A stretch of 64,000 nucleotides of DNA from Luzula sylvatica (Eukaryota; Streptophyta; Magnoliopsida; Poales; Juncaceae): the NCBI GenBank assembly GCA_946800325.1, contig OX326957.1, positions 18,325,591-18,389,590 of the forward strand, in the 5' to 3' direction. The notes beneath the pieces were generated by a model, which saw only the letters and a list, made by a program, of their open reading frames with translations, searched no databases and was not told the origin of the DNA. A program made the translations under genes and the position numbers. Of the stretch, positions 1 to 11,973 are shown in pieces. Numbering within the stretch: position 1 is the first letter of the stretch; each line of letters begins with the position of its first letter.

Positions 1-1463
1 TTTGGAAGCAAGGGATAATGATGCTTGAGATTATTTATAAAGGAGCCATCGAGGCCGTACCGGAGAGTTTCGAATTGAGAAAAAGGTTCTTGGAGATTTT
101 GAACGGGGTCGATTTGGGGGACACGGATCAATTAAAGGAACAAGTAATGAGTGATTTTAAGAGAGATTTTTCAAATAATGAATTCTTCTGGGATTGGTTT
201 GCTCGTGAGCAAATTAGCGATACAAATCATTATTCCAATGCAATTGAGGTGAGTCAAATTTGCCTTGAGAAACATAATACATATTTTACTGATTAAATTT
301 ATAAAAAATATTTATATGTTTTGTTAGATTTACGAAGACGCCCTTGAGAAATTACAAACCGAGAAAATGTTCTCACTCTACGCTCAATTTTGGACGGAAA
401 CAATAGAAAACGAACCGATAAATACCAACTCCGAATCAACCAAAAATCTTCTTAAAGTGTACCGCAGGGCAGAGTTAACAGGCTGCCTGAACGAAGGACT
501 TGCTTGCGAATACGTTGAATTTTACGTAAAAATTGACAAATTGGAGGAGGCGAGAAGTCTCGTCGAGAGACTTTGTAGCGGGATTTTTTCTGGCTCGGGG
601 AAATTATGGGAGTTGAGAATTTGTATCGAAATTAAATGCGAATTGTTTAGTTTTGAAAACCTGTTTTGCCTCGTAAAACGTGCTTTGGATAATGTGGAGA
701 TTTCTCGAGCAGAAGATTTGTTTCTTGTGGTAAGTCTTCCTTTATGAAATATCATGAATATATTTACAAAATATATGAAGATATTTACTATGAAGATAAT
801 ATTTTGTAGGTGTTGAAAATTTTGGTAAATGATAAGGACTACTTTGAAAAATTGGTAAAAATAGCGACTTTTGCAATGGCGAAATCGAGTGGTGGAGGAG
901 CTTCAGTAGCTCGTGCGATTATCAGTTCAGTCCTTTTAAAAAAAGGAATTAAACATGCAAGAGACATGTATAATAGGTACATTAGTATAGTTTTTATTTT
1001 TTTTATCTTGGGCATAATTTCATGATATTTTATTATTTTACAGGGGCTTATATATGATATTTTTAGATTTTGCAGTTTAATTAAATATTCCATTATTTTG
1101 TAGATTTGTGTCCTTGCCTCGTCCAAGCCTGGATTTATTTAAGTTTTGCATAGAGTTGGAATATAATCTCACTTTAATTGGAAATGACAAAAATACCCTT
1201 GCAAATACTAGAAAATTATATGAATCTGCATTAGGGTTTTATGCACAGGATAAGGATTTATGGAAGGATTATCACGCAATGGAAATGAAGGTTTCGCTTC
1301 TTTTTTCATTTTCTCCCCTTGTTTTTATTTGCTAATTTTATGAGGGTATATATGAAATTTTCATGTTTTATTTTTGTTTGAGTAGGTGGGAACATCGGAA
1401 ACGGCGAATGGTATTTATTGGCGAGCAAGAAAGACTCTGAAAGTGGACCCCACTTCTATGTGA
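1..1463 (+). CDS. UTP6: UTP6 homologue (U3 snoRNA-associated protein 6), 3' part
   Basis: The gene is cut by the left edge. Five exons read in one frame: <1-248, 328-729, 810-976, 1104-1290 and 1386-1463 (TGA). All introns are GT-AG and the phases match at each junction. The protein resembles the C-terminal half of UTP6, a HAT-repeat (half-a-TPR) subunit of the small-subunit processome that acts in the nucleolus in 18S pre-rRNA processing. Visible support: helical aromatic HAT-like segments (FFWDWF near residue 60; LWKDYHAMEMK in exon 4) and the ending ANGIYWRARKTLKVDP, where the short final exon gives the usual C terminus. The N-terminal part and promoter lie outside the window. Family assignment is from recognition of the sequence, not from a search. 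Confidence 0.85.
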
Positions 1464-1784
1464 TTTTCAATTTATTAGTTTTATTTGTATTTTTCTTAAT
1501 TCAATTTTGTTGTACAATTATTTAGAGTTTCCTTTTTTATTTAATTCATATTATTTTGGGTTTTAAGTTGTTTGTTTGTGAAAATCCAATCCATTGACAA
1601 TGATATTGAAATTTTGTTCGGTTTATTGATTAATTTATTTAAAGGCTTGTTGATCTTCATAAATTTTGTTCGATTTATTGATTAATTTATATGATGATTG
1701 ATTCGCTGCAAAGAGGAGGCGTCATCTTCATAAATTTTGCTCGTTCATCTTCATATAAGAAATGTTGTTTTTATGTCATAATCA

Positions 1785-1839
<55 letters not shown>

Positions 1840-2456
1840 GTTCGGTTTATTTTTTGTAGTGTCTCGCTAATAAACTTAACTTGGATATAATGTGGGTCCT
1901 TAAATAATTTGTGAATATTTATCGATAAATCACAAATTCAAATTCTGAATATCTATTGATTTGTGTACTCTTAATCTTCGATACGAATCGTATTAAGAAA
2001 GGGGATGTTTATATATGTGATCGATATACATATATTTTTCTCTTGTTGTGTACTCTTAATCTTTGGTTACAAAATTAATTTGCAGTATAATTACAAAACT
2101 GAATTAATGAAACTTGAATTGTACATAATGTTTTATTTTATTTGAAGTACAATTACAAAATTATCGATACAAACCAGCTTAATATTACTCAAAATTCTTT
2201 ACAAATTTAATCAAATACTCTTCGCATTTGAAATATTGTACACTCCAGTTCAGATCGAAGAATGAATTTGCACATTTTTTGCCCCCTCCAACTATAACAT
2301 GTGTTACTAAATTATAATACAACATATTTTACTAATTTTGATACAACACTATATAAACATTTACATAACTCAAATCTCTCATGAAATTTCATTCAAAAAA
2401 GAGATGAAAAACAAAAATCCATCAACAATGGAGCTTCAAAGTTCAAACCTCACTTC
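1464..2456. other. intergenic region with (TA)n microsatellite
   Basis: This is the convergent gap between UTP6 (+) and the DUF7733-like gene (-), so it holds the 3' UTRs of both. It is AT-rich with short repeated phrases (ttgttcggtttattgattaatttat occurs twice in variant form near 1616-1690). A (TA)n tract sits at about 1790-1834. I see no further coding sequence. Confidence 0.6.
1790..1834. repeat. (TA)n microsatellite
   Basis: An uninterrupted run of about 22 TA dinucleotides downstream of the UTP6 stop codon. Confidence 0.95.
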
Positions 2457-3083
2457 CTAACTGGTCTTCTCGGCAATCTCGTCATCGGAATAATACAACT
2501 TCAAGACTCTAGGGAGATAAACCGGCAACAAGAACCCTAACAAATTGAACCCCCAAAACACCATGTTCGCCATGGCCAATACCAACCCTACTCGACCACT
2601 CGAACCGCCACTCCGATAAAAACCGTACCGAATCCAATTCACAATCGTGAAGAGCCTCTTTGTGTTGTAAAATATCGGCACCGCAGCACGAGCAGGCAGA
2701 GAGAAATTATTGGTGAACGATATCCCCTCAAAGAAAATCTGGCCACAAAGAAGGAACAAATGCGGAGCCGCAGCTTCGAGATTCGTGCTTTCGCCAGATA
2801 CGAAACTATATAGGATGTATACAATTGGAAGGAGAAGACCAACGAGAGCGCCAATGGAGACGTAGATGAGAAGAATTCGATTCTCCTTGCCGGAGAAAAC
2901 GGGTGGAGAAGGAGAGGGTTTAGGAGGGAAGGTGATTCTGGAAAGGAAGTAGATATAGGGAACGGAGAAGATGGTAAAGGCGATGTCGGTGACGGAGACG
3001 TTGGAGGTTGCGGCAAGTCCGGCAACGATGGCCACGGCGATGAAGTGCTGGGAGGAGAGAGAGCGAACTCCACCACCGGCCAT
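2457..3083 (-). CDS. DUF7733-like plant membrane protein
   Basis: A single-exon gene of 208 residues starting at the ATG at 3083. The chain is strongly hydrophobic, with about four to five predicted membrane segments: near residues 12-30 (FIAVAIVAGLAATSNVSVTD), 33-50, 70-95 (ILLIYVSIGALVGLLLPIVY), 103-120 and 165-195 (VLAMANMVFWGFNLLGFLLP). A short basic/acidic tail ends DDEIAEKTS. The pattern fits a plant-only family of unknown function that I recall as DUF7733; no biochemical role is known to me. It is divergent from the TDP2 gene, with a hAT element between their starts. The ORF is clean and its hydrophobic pattern argues for a real gene; the family name is less certain. Confidence 0.75.
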   Translation of the reverse strand: MAGGGVRSLSSQHFIAVAIVAGLAATSNVSVTDIAFTIFSVPYIYFLSRITFPPKPSPSPPVFSGKENRILLIYVSIGALVGLLLPIVYILYSFVSGESTNLEAAAPHLFLLCGQIFFEGISFTNNFSLPARAAVPIFYNTKRLFTIVNWIRYGFYRSGGSSGRVGLVLAMANMVFWGFNLLGFLLPVYLPRVLKLYYSDDEIAEKTS

Positions 3084-3197
3084 TGTAGAAGATAATACTG
3101 TTTATAATATTCAACCACACGAGTATAAATGTATAATAAATGGTTATCTATATAATCCGGATTTGAATTCCCGGGTAAATTCTATATTGTATTCCCC

Positions 3198-4428
3198 CTA
3201 TGTTGCACGAATACGGATACGGGTATCGTATCCGATACGATACGGATACGGCGATACGATAATTTTCAAAAAATTACGGACATGGATACGGCAATATATA
3301 ATTAATTAATTTTTTTTTTAATAAAATAATAATTAATTAATTAAATAACATATATATAATTATATAATTATTCCTAAGTTACTATAATAATATATTCATA
3401 TATCAAACATATAATTAAAATTTGTAAATGCTATTAGATTCATAAACTACGACAACATCATTGTTCGTACATTAGAATCGAGAGATAATAACAAAAAGTC
3501 CAAAACAAGAGACATGTAGTGATATTATATAACAAAAGACACTACTCAAAATATGTTAACTAAATCATTTAAATTCACACAACATTTTAGTATTTCCTCC
3601 ACCCTCCCCCTTTCCTATTTTTGTGAAATACTTCCAAAGAGGAGTGGCATCGATTGAACCGCTAGAAGCGGTATTATCACTTGGACCAGGTGATTGACTC
3701 CCGGATTGCATTTCTACAAATTTCACAAACAATAGCTCAATTCAGTATAAAAAGTACAAAATCAAAAACTAGGTTTCTTATTTTCGGAAAGTTTAATAGA
3801 ATAGATATTAGAGTAAAATAATCGAAATAGAAGCTAAATACCTACTTAGGGCAGAAAATCGACCCAATGACTTGTCTCCTTTTTCGTAAATGATGATGGC
3901 TTCAAGATTTCAAGATTTCATTTTTTCTCCATGAAGTCGTGAGATTTCATATGCTTTGTTGTGACAGTGAAGAAAAAAAGATGAAAAGTATGAAATTAAA
4001 CATTTCAACTCAGTGCTTGTGGGCTTATAAATATGGGCTTATAAATTTATAATATTAAAACATTTTTCATCATGAGTTAAAAGAATGAAGTATGGTATTA
4101 TTATTTCCCTCAAATTATTTACTGAAAAAAAAATTAATTCAAAAATGTTGGGCTGAAAAAATTTAATGGGCTGCCATATCCAAATTATGGTCCAAGGTAT
4201 CTTGACCGTATCCATTTCGTATCCCGAAAGTATCCTAACGTATCCAGAAGTATCCTGGCCGTATCCGAAAAAAAATAATATTAAAAAATTCGAATACTCC
4301 ACGTGACGTATCCGATACGTATCGCATCCGTATCGTACCGTATCCGTATCGTACCCGTATCCGTATCCGTATCGGATACCCGTATCCTCGTGATACTTCT
4401 CCATTTTTGGAGTATCCGCGTAACATAG
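3198..4428. mobile_element. non-autonomous hAT element (GGATACG family), 1,231 bp
   Basis: Perfect 8-bp target duplications TATTCCCC flank the element at 3190-3197 and 4429-4436, which is diagnostic for hAT. The termini are CTATGTTGCACG and its near inverse CGCGTAACATAG. Both ends carry dense subterminal repeats of GGATACG/CGTATCC (3205-3295 on the left, 4195-4400 on the right), the usual arrangement of hAT transposase-binding motifs. The interior is AT-rich and keeps one short transposase exon (3565-3711). The element sits in the roughly 1.5 kb region between the divergent DUF7733-like and TDP2 start codons. Related copies lie at 12651-13221 and 48405-48908. Confidence 0.9.
3565..3711 (-). 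pseudogene. hAT transposase N-terminal exon (BED-finger start) in the element
   Basis: A 48-codon ORF inside the hAT element. After a Ser/Gly-rich leader it reads ATPLWKYFTKIGK and later MLCEF, which matches the first half of a BED zinc finger at the N terminus of hAT transposases. The second Cys and the His residues are missing because a stop follows at once. I read it as the residue of the parent element's first transposase exon, left after internal deletion. It is not likely to be functional. Confidence 0.6.
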
Positions 4429-4623
4429 TATTCCCCATACACGATAATTCAATAATCTGCATTGTATATAACTGTGATTTCAATTCTCGAGTGTCTCATA
4501 ATCCTGGATTCGGAATCTCCAATGCGTTCTTTCATCTTCTCTCCCTCTTCTCCACTGTTCGTCTACCTTTCAAATTTCAAACGCCTTGAGTGCAAAAGGG
4601 CCGTCGCTGTAGTTTTAGCACCG

Positions 4624-6265
4624 ATGAACGCCTCTGGCTGGTCTTGCTCTCAGTGCACGTTTCTGAATTCACCCTCTCAAAACCCCTCTTCTTGCAAAAT
4701 TTGTCTCTCACCTTTTTCTTCTTGTTGTTCTTCCTCTTCTACGACTTGTGTTGCTAATTGGTCTTGCAAAGCTTGTACTTTCTCTAACAAACCATCTTCT
4801 CTCTCTTGTGAGGTGTGCGAAACCCTAAAAGAAACCAATCCCATGAACAATTTCTCCACATTTAAGGATTTTGGGCTTGACCAAGATGAACTATCTGATC
4901 CTTCGATTGGTAAAGTGTTCTTGCCTTTGAAACAGTGTACTGGCCGGAAGCGTCCGGCCCCTTCGCCAGAGAAACCCAACGATTCAGGCTCAGGTTGGTT
5001 CTCTTTCCGCTCCCCTTCTTAATAAACACTGTTCTTAAACTTTTCTTTTAATCAAATACATTTTCATGTAATATTATCTAATTTTACTGTTTTTTATCTG
5101 TAGTAGAGAAGAAGGGTTTGTTTCTGAGGCCTTGCAGCAGTAAAAGCCAATCTACTTTACCAGAAACTATCGACGAAGTAACCGTTTTGGATTCAGGTTA
5201 AAACTTTTTAGTAATGTTTTTCTTACAATCCTTCTTTTTCTTAAACAATAATTAAATTTGCATATTGTAGGAGAAATTAAAGAGAAAACATCAAAGAAAA
5301 ACAAGATCAAAGTGATGAGCTACAATGTATGGTTTCGCGAAGACTTAGAATTAATTAAACGAATTCAAGCAATTGGAAACCTAATTCTTCTCCATAAACC
5401 TGATTTCATTTGCCTTCAGGTTCATAAACCTCAACATTATCTTATCGCTTCTTTTAATTTTAATCTAACAACACATATTTTCTTATATAGGAAATAACCC
5501 CAAATATATACTCTCTTTTCCAAAGCTCTTATTGGTGGAAAGATTATCAATGCTCCGTTTCTCGCCAGCTGGCACAAGAAATGCCGTACTTTTGCATGCT
5601 GGTATTTCGTCTTCATCTTCTCTCACCTTTACAAAATACATATTATCATGTTTGATCGAAACAATATCCTATTTCAGATGAGCAAATTTCAAGTCAAATC
5701 ATGTAAAACCATGCCATTTTCGAACTCAATAATGGGCCGAGAATTATGCACGGCCCAAATAATTTTGCCAGATTCTAAAACCCTAACCCTAGCAACGAGC
5801 CATCTGGAGAGCCCGTGTCCGGCACCGCCCACTTGGAACCAAATGTTTTCGAAAGAACGAGTTGAGCAAGCAAGATTGTCTCTCAACCTTCTAGAAGCTT
5901 CTTCTGATAACGTAATTTTCGCTGGAGATATGAACTGGGACGATAAATCTGACGGCCCGTATCCGTTGAGTAATAATTGGGCTGATGTGTGGGCCCAATT
6001 AAGGCCTAACGAAGAAGGGTTTAGTTACGATACTAAGGAAAATAAGATGTTGAGCGGTAATAGGAGCTTGAGGAAAAGATTGGATAGGGTTTTGTGCAAG
6101 TGCACGGATTTCGAGGCGATTGAGATCGAGATGATTGGGAGAGAGGAGATTGAGGGAGTGAAGTATTTTAAGGAGAAGAAGGTTAAGAAGGAGATGAAGA
6201 AGTTGGAGTTGCCTGTTTTGCCGAGTGATCATTTTGGGCTCTTGGCGACTTTTGTTAAAAAGTAG
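4624..6265 (+). CDS. TDP2: tyrosyl-DNA phosphodiesterase 2 homologue with RanBP2 zinc fingers
   Basis: Five exons, 4624-4993, 5104-5196, 5271-5419, 5491-5601 and 5678-6265, join to 436 codons plus stop with consistent phases. Known role of the family: Mg-dependent hydrolysis of 5'-tyrosyl-DNA links left by abortive topoisomerase II, in the nucleus. Two RanBP2-type zinc fingers sit at the N terminus (WSCSQCTFLN..CKIC about residues 5-31; WSCKACTFSN..CEVC about 45-67). They are followed by a linker and an endonuclease/exonuclease/phosphatase domain. Its motifs are SYNVWF, the catalytic glutamate at the exon 3/4 junction (LQ then EITPN), SHLES, GDMNWDD and PSDHFGL. I chose the ATG at 4624 because the first finger starts a few residues later; an in-frame ATG at 4462 would add an unlikely hydrophobic leader. 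Animal TDP2 has a UBA-like domain in place of the fingers, whereas the finger version is the plant form. Confidence 0.88.
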
Positions 6266-6590
6266 GGGTGTATTTGCATATGTGTGTTTTTGAAGGTGGT
6301 GGTGTTGATGTTTTGTAGGGTTGTTTGAAAAGTGTAGGCGTCGCAATTTTGGTTGCAATGTTTTGGTTTGTGCGATGAAAATTAGGAAATGTAATAGATT
6401 GAAACAAGTCTAGATTATATATATGTTGATGTCTTTTGTACCAAATTTGCCTTGTTTGTGTATCAATTATCATACTTCCATAGGTGATTGATTCAACTCC
6501 CAAAATATGTTTGATTTCAAGGAAGCTAGAGAAACTCGAAGAAAGTGACCAAACAAGTCATCTCTAAGTTTGTTCCTTCGATAATACGAC
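6266..6590. other. TDP2 3' UTR and start of the first tandem unit
   Basis: It holds the 3' UTR of TDP2. At about 6437 (taccaaatttgccttgtttg) sequence begins that recurs at about 16369 and 25380, which marks the left edge of the tandem repeat units. No ORF here has coding character. Confidence 0.6.
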
Positions 6591-7937
6591 TTAGCCGAGC
6601 CATGCCTTCAATCTAGGCTTGTTCCTATTATAATACGCCTCCATCACATTATACGTAGAATTCAAGTAACAATCATCATTCAAGTCTAAATCAACACCCT
6701 CTCTAAGCTTTGTAAATAGATTTGAAACCTCGGCATCACTGTTTAACTGATGAACAATAATGCCCCTTTTTGTTAGAAGAGCCACATCATCGGGCGTCGT
6801 AACGAACTGAGACCAAAACATGACATATGCAGTGACATAATTTTCAAATTGCGGAGATGTCTGCTCGAATGCAAGCAAGTTCCGAAACAGAAATCTCGTG
6901 TTGTGATTAATATTCAAACAAGGAATTTCTAACATTCCATCACGAAAGTCTATGTCAAGGAGAGAATGCGGGTCATCAACGGAAATCTCTCTCTTCTTAA
7001 ACTGGATGCCTAATTTGAAATATTCTGTTGCTCGACGCCAATTACCTGTTTTACGGTCCAGAGATTCGTGCTTCTCGAAGTTACGTTTGCTAGGTTTAAA
7101 GTACATGTGGCACAAGTGAAGCAAGTGATGAAAATGTTTAGGTCGATTAAATGGAGTAATTGATGTGGAGTAGCATTCGATTGTACCTTCTATAAACGCG
7201 GTTATACTTTCCATTAATAACGAAATATCATTGTTTTCGCCCGCTGCAATTTCATATATCTTTGTGATGACGGAAAATGGAATTTGGTTTTCTAATAGTA
7301 ATATATCAGTTGTGAAGAAGTCTGAATACCACATTCTGGTGTCGTAAGAGTCATCTTCTTCATGGATTTTTTGTTGGATTTCGTGAACTTCCAATGCTTC
7401 CATGTCGATAATGGTTTCTCCCGTATTTTGATCCGTTTTCATATTTAATTTTTTATTTGATTTGGTCATATCCGACATCGGTTGCGAAATTCCTTCCACT
7501 CCATGAAGACTTAGAATCATGAAACATCCATCAAGCAATAACATCTTTAGAAAATTATTTCGGTCCATTTCAATCTCATCGCCATAATAGTTCCGTATTT
7601 GTTTCTCCATGTCTCGGATAGCCTGCATGTAATCGTTTAAATTCTTCTCTTTGTTCAATCTTAGGATGTGAGCTAGACACTCATATTTCATCGTCTCGAC
7701 GGATTTTGTAGCTAGCTTTCCGTGGTGATATGGTCCGATGGAAAGAATATTTGGCTCGTAGGTTTCCTTATCTTCATCACGGATGTTGTTCCCAATTTTG
7801 CGAATTAGAGGGATGCCAATACTACATTTTCCATCAATTCCACCTTGCCATGCATAATGATATGGTTCTTCTTTTGTGGCGATGATTGTATCGTCAATGT
7901 TAATTATATGCGATCCATCGAGCTTGTTCCCTGCCAT
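6591..7937 (-). CDS. DUF247 domain protein, copy 1
   Basis: A single-exon gene of 448 residues. Recognisable DUF247 motifs in order: SIGPYHHGK (about 67), LLLDGCFMI (about 132), DILLLENQIPFSVI (about 205), HFHHLLHLCHMYFKP (about 265), ATEYFKLGIQFKK (about 305), LLDIDFRDGMLEIPCLNI (about 320) and LFRNLLAFEQ (about 345). Family members are plant-specific, usually plasma-membrane anchored by one C-terminal helix, and mostly uncharacterised; in grasses paralogues are the pollen determinants of self-incompatibility. This protein stops at KAWLG just before the region where that helix normally lies, and copies 2 and 3 share the same stop. Copy 1 differs from copies 2/3 at several sites (for example FFTTDIL versus FFKTDIL, NINHNTRF versus NIYHNTRC). 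Confidence 0.88.
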   Translation of the reverse strand: MAGNKLDGSHIINIDDTIIATKEEPYHYAWQGGIDGKCSIGIPLIRKIGNNIRDEDKETYEPNILSIGPYHHGKLATKSVETMKYECLAHILRLNKEKNLNDYMQAIRDMEKQIRNYYGDEIEMDRNNFLKMLLLDGCFMILSLHGVEGISQPMSDMTKSNKKLNMKTDQNTGETIIDMEALEVHEIQQKIHEEDDSYDTRMWYSDFFTTDILLLENQIPFSVITKIYEIAAGENNDISLLMESITAFIEGTIECYSTSITPFNRPKHFHHLLHLCHMYFKPSKRNFEKHESLDRKTGNWRRATEYFKLGIQFKKREISVDDPHSLLDIDFRDGMLEIPCLNINHNTRFLFRNLLAFEQTSPQFENYVTAYVMFWSQFVTTPDDVALLTKRGIIVHQLNSDAEVSNLFTKLREGVDLDLNDDCYLNSTYNVMEAYYNRNKPRLKAWLG

Positions 7938-8374
7938 CCTTGGCAGTTGGTTCTGTAATCACCTTTAAAATACTACAATTTACAAGATGTTGCGTCGCAA
8001 ACTTAGGAGAAATTTAGGTTTTTTTTCCTTTTCTTTTAATGAATGGGGAATTGTTATTTTAATGTTATATTCGACACATGAAAACACTATAAAATTTGGA
8101 AGAAAAAAAGGAAAAAACTGCAAAACGTCTATTTTTGGAATATGCTAACTCAAAGTCAGAGACGGTTGTCGCATGAATATTATCCTTTAATTAAGAACCA
8201 TCTGTTTATACTAGATTGATTCCCGCTTGTTGCTACGAATACAGACATTAAAAACAAATGTTTTAGAGGACAAAAGTCGATATTATTTTTAAATGAACTA
8301 AAAAACCGTAAATGCAGAGGATGAATTGAAAAGATTGATTTATTCTACATGTTTCCATTACGATAACAACAAAA
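7938..8374. other. DUF247 copy 1 upstream region
   Basis: The 5' flank of DUF247 copy 1 is AT-rich and conserved in units 2 and 3 (for example AAACTTAGGAGAAATTTAGG and the later AATATGCTAACTCAAAG). It presumably contains the promoter, but I see no certain TATA box. It ends at the Helitron insertion point. Confidence 0.5.
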
Positions 8375-10348
8375 TTTACCCACGCCCTTATTTTGGACCC
8401 AACTTTGTGGAATTTTTTTTGTGCCACATCATCGCTTTCTTTTTAGCATCATCACTTGTCTTTTTAACCATTGATTAAAATATGTGGCAAAATTTAAACC
8501 ATTGATTTATCATTGATTTTTTATAAACATTTTTTTTTGTAGACATTTAAGTGTTCCTTATTTTACACTATGTTTTAAGAATTTTTAGAAAGTCACATCA
8601 TCATAAATTAATGATGTGGACTACTTTTATTCGTTAGGTTCATGCTAAACTAAGTTTATTCATTTGTTTATCATTTCATCAAATGTGAATACAATTGAAT
8701 GAAAAGTTGACATATGAAATACTAATAACTTAATATATAATATTATAAACATACAACATATAGTAGTATTATTTTTAGAATTTTAATTTTAAAAATTCAT
8801 GAAATATATTCGTCTTAATTTTCTCTTTATTTTGGCATCCATATTAGCGTAGTTCATACATACCATTTTCCATAATTTAAAATTTTAAAGATATTATGCA
8901 AAAAATACAATGCAAAAAATGCATTTTTACCAATAATAATTTTAATTATTTTATTTACATACAATTTTAAATATTAATATTTATTTTAGAAATTACAATG
9001 GAAATTTTTTGTTAATAACCAAGTTCAAAATATTTATTACAGAAATAACCAAGTTTCGAAAATAATGCGAAAAATGTCTTTTGCGGAGTTTCAAACAGCG
9101 CCGGGCGGAGTATGGTTGTCCGCCTTCATTAATTTATATAATTAGTACAACTAAATGATAATTTTGAGAATTACCAGAATTAATAAAAAGCGGGGTTTGG
9201 TTGCCCGCCTGGCTCTATTTGAAACCCCGCCAATATTGGATGTAAAATATTTTCTGGAGAGAGAAGGAAATACACGAGGTGTATATAACCAAGTTATATG
9301 ATCCATGTTCTAACTGCCCAATCAAATAAGAAAGATCGGCGCATTACATATACTAGGAAATTTGTCCGCGCTTCGCAGCGGGATTTTTAACAAATCAATA
9401 TTTTTCGTTGTATAGTTCTTTGTGATTTTCATTTATTTGTTGTTAATTTTCTTCTTGACCAAAATGAAAAACAACGTAATCAAATAATATTTATATAAAT
9501 AGAAGAAAAAAAACAAAAACTTGAAACAAATATATTTAAATATTTAAATGATAAAATAACTAACATTAACATATTAACATATATTATTTAACACGCTTAC
9601 AAATGGGAAAAAACAAAACAAACCAAATTGTGTGTACCAATTTAAATTTATAAGTAAAGATTAGACCAAATATTCAAGATGTACCCCCAAAAACTTCAAA
9701 ATTTCACATAAACCCCTCTAAAGTGAGATCATAAATAACTCTACAAAGCAAGTAAATATTATGCATACCCCTACAAAAGAAAAAATATCACGAATACCTA
9801 CAATGTTATGTATGCCCCTGCAGAACATAATATAAAAATAACATAATATCACATATATGCTTCAAAATATCACACATACCCTTCAAAATAAGAAATATCA
9901 TGAATGCCCCCACAAAGTAAATGAGAAAAGTATAATAATTAATCGAGACCGCATTACATTAGTGTACGCATCGCAAAAACTCACAGTTAAATGTATTTCA
10001 CATCTTCTGCTCTCAATGAATAGAGAAAATGCTAAATGCACAAAGTAAGAATCAAAATATCCAAAAGAAAGACATTGAGATGAAGCTTCACAGATTTAAA
10101 AGTGAGGGTTCAAAACAAAGAAAATTACCATCATATCATGATTAGGAAACAGTTTTCCAAAGACAAGTTGTAAAAACTTTTTGTTCCTTAATATTCTGCC
10201 ATGTTAGAAAAATAGTAGAGTTCTCACCCAAATTTAGCACGAGGATCTCGAAGAAATTGAGTTTCCCATTTGGCACGAAAAACTTGTGCGGCCTAATTAA
10301 GTAAAGATTAAGCGTACCGAGAACAATGAAGATAATCCACACAAACTT

Positions 10349-10756
10349 TCATACACCAATCAGAAACAAAGGCTTCGATTTGTGAAGTTCCTTTCCTTCA
10401 GAAGAAGGATGCAACGGATGAGCCTACAAAATTGGTAAAATCCAAAAGATCATATTTACCCTTCCAAAAATCCAAAATATCATATTTATTTACCCATCCA
10501 AAACTTAGAAAATATAAGAAATATTGAAATTATTAAGTTCATATTAAATTCTTCAAATTTATCAGTGCTTAACCTTACAAATCTTTTTAAATTATTACAA
10601 CTTATCCAATTGCAAGAATTCAACATTTTTTTTTGCAATTTTACTAATTTGAAGAAGTAAACAATGTACCTTGTTCCCCATTGTAAAGTTCAAGGATTCG
10701 ATTACGCACCTTTTATTTGCATCGCCCAACACATCATCACATAACAAACTCGCAAC
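10349..10756 (-). pseudogene. captured gene fragment (two exon-like blocks) in Helitron 2
   Basis: Two blocks with proper splice signals and matching phase lie on the same strand as Helitron 2. Block one is 10756-10670 (29 codons, beginning VASLLCDDVLGDANKRC), flanked by CAG and GTACAT. Block two is 10423-10349 (24 codons plus TGA, beginning AHPLHPSSEGKEL), preceded by TTTGTAG. Upstream, 11190-11630 looks like a 5' UTR or first exon with GA-rich sequence. I do not recognise the parent gene. Helitrons commonly capture host gene pieces, so this reading is reasonable but unproven. Confidence 0.4.
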
Positions 10757-11193
10757 CTGTTAAAAGGAAACACAAATAAATCACACAAAATGAAAATTGA
10801 AATGAGAAATTACTCGCAATCTGTTTCCATTTTATCAAGAAGTTACTGTTCTTCGATTATATCCATGCTTTCTGAAGAACTAAGAGCTCACTAACAATGT
10901 CTTGCCAAAGGAAACACAAATAATTCATACAAAATGGAAATTGAAATGAGAAATTACTGCTGAGGTTTTCATGGCCTTTATTGCATAGCTAGTCATTCTT
11001 TAGGCATCCATAAAGCAGAATTCGATCATTCACTTTTACTCTACGAAATAAAAAGGATCAGCTACCACTTGATAAAAAAAAATCTGAAGCAAGAGCACTA
11101 AAAAGAAAAAGAAGTACCTTTCAGTTATTTTCCCTTATCAATACAAATAGCAAGATCTGAAGCTAGCTATTACTGCTCGGTTTGTAAAACAAA

Positions 11194-11325
11194 ATCGCCA
11201 GAAATGCCATTCCGATTCAGACGCAACTCATCCGATGGAGCTACAAGATCTGACAAAATCGCCAGAAATGCCATTCCGATTCAGACGCAACTCATCCGAT
11301 GGAGCTACAAGATCTGACAAAATCG
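11194..11325. repeat. 66-bp direct repeat, two copies
   Basis: A unit containing AAATCGCCAGAAATGCC and CATCCGATGGAGCTACAAG occurs twice in tandem inside Helitron 2. A third partial copy starting AAATCGCCAGATCTGCC follows. Confidence 0.85.
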
Positions 11326-11745
11326 CCAGATCTGCCCTGCCGATGGAGCTACTCTCGCGTTATGGCGATAGCGTAGCACATGTACATGCGATTCGGAGAA
11401 CATAAAACGAAACTCCATGCTTTCTCGGACGCGGAGCGGAGATGGAGGAGAGAGAGAAAGGCAGATCGAAAGAGAGAGATCGTGGGGGGTGGGTTGAGGG
11501 AGGCATGGAGAGGAGAAGAGAAGGAATGGGCGCAGACATGGCGCAAGCATGGCGAAGAAATGAGATGTCGTACAGGCACGGGTTCAGGGTTCATGATTTA
11601 TTGTCTTGTATCGATTGTATCGAAGAGAAAGGAGAAAGTTTAAAAGTTGGGCTGTAAAATTCAGCAATGGACGGCTCAGATGAACTTATTGAATTGATGC
11701 TCAGATAAGGAATGAGGTGGCTCTTTTTGAAAGGAAAATGTTGTA

Positions 11746-11973
11746 CCTCCCCCTTATACTCCCCCATGAGTCTTGATGTGGTCATCATAAAAATTAACAC
11801 CATCAAATCTAACATCCTAATTATGGTTTAACATCTTAATTTATGATTTAACATCTTAACTAAGATGTTAAATCATAAATTAAGATGTTAAACCATAATT
11901 AGGATGTTAGATTTGATGGTGTTAATTTTTATGATGACCACATCAAGGCTCATGGGGGAGTATAAGGGGGAGG
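11746..11973. mobile_element. Stowaway-like palindromic MITE
   Basis: An almost perfect palindrome of 228 bp with termini CCTCCCCCTTATACTCCCCC, flanked on both sides by TA, the Tc1/mariner target duplication. A 14-bp direct repeat (CTCTTTTTGAAAGG at 11721 and 11984) lies just outside, which a simple TA insertion does not explain. It sits inside Helitron 2, so it marks the fourth level of nesting at this locus. Confidence 0.7.

Noticed and set aside
11305..11657. Overlapping ORFs on both strands in a GA-rich block
   Set aside because: Low-complexity purine-rich sequence gives open frames in several phases; better read as leader-like DNA inside Helitron 2.
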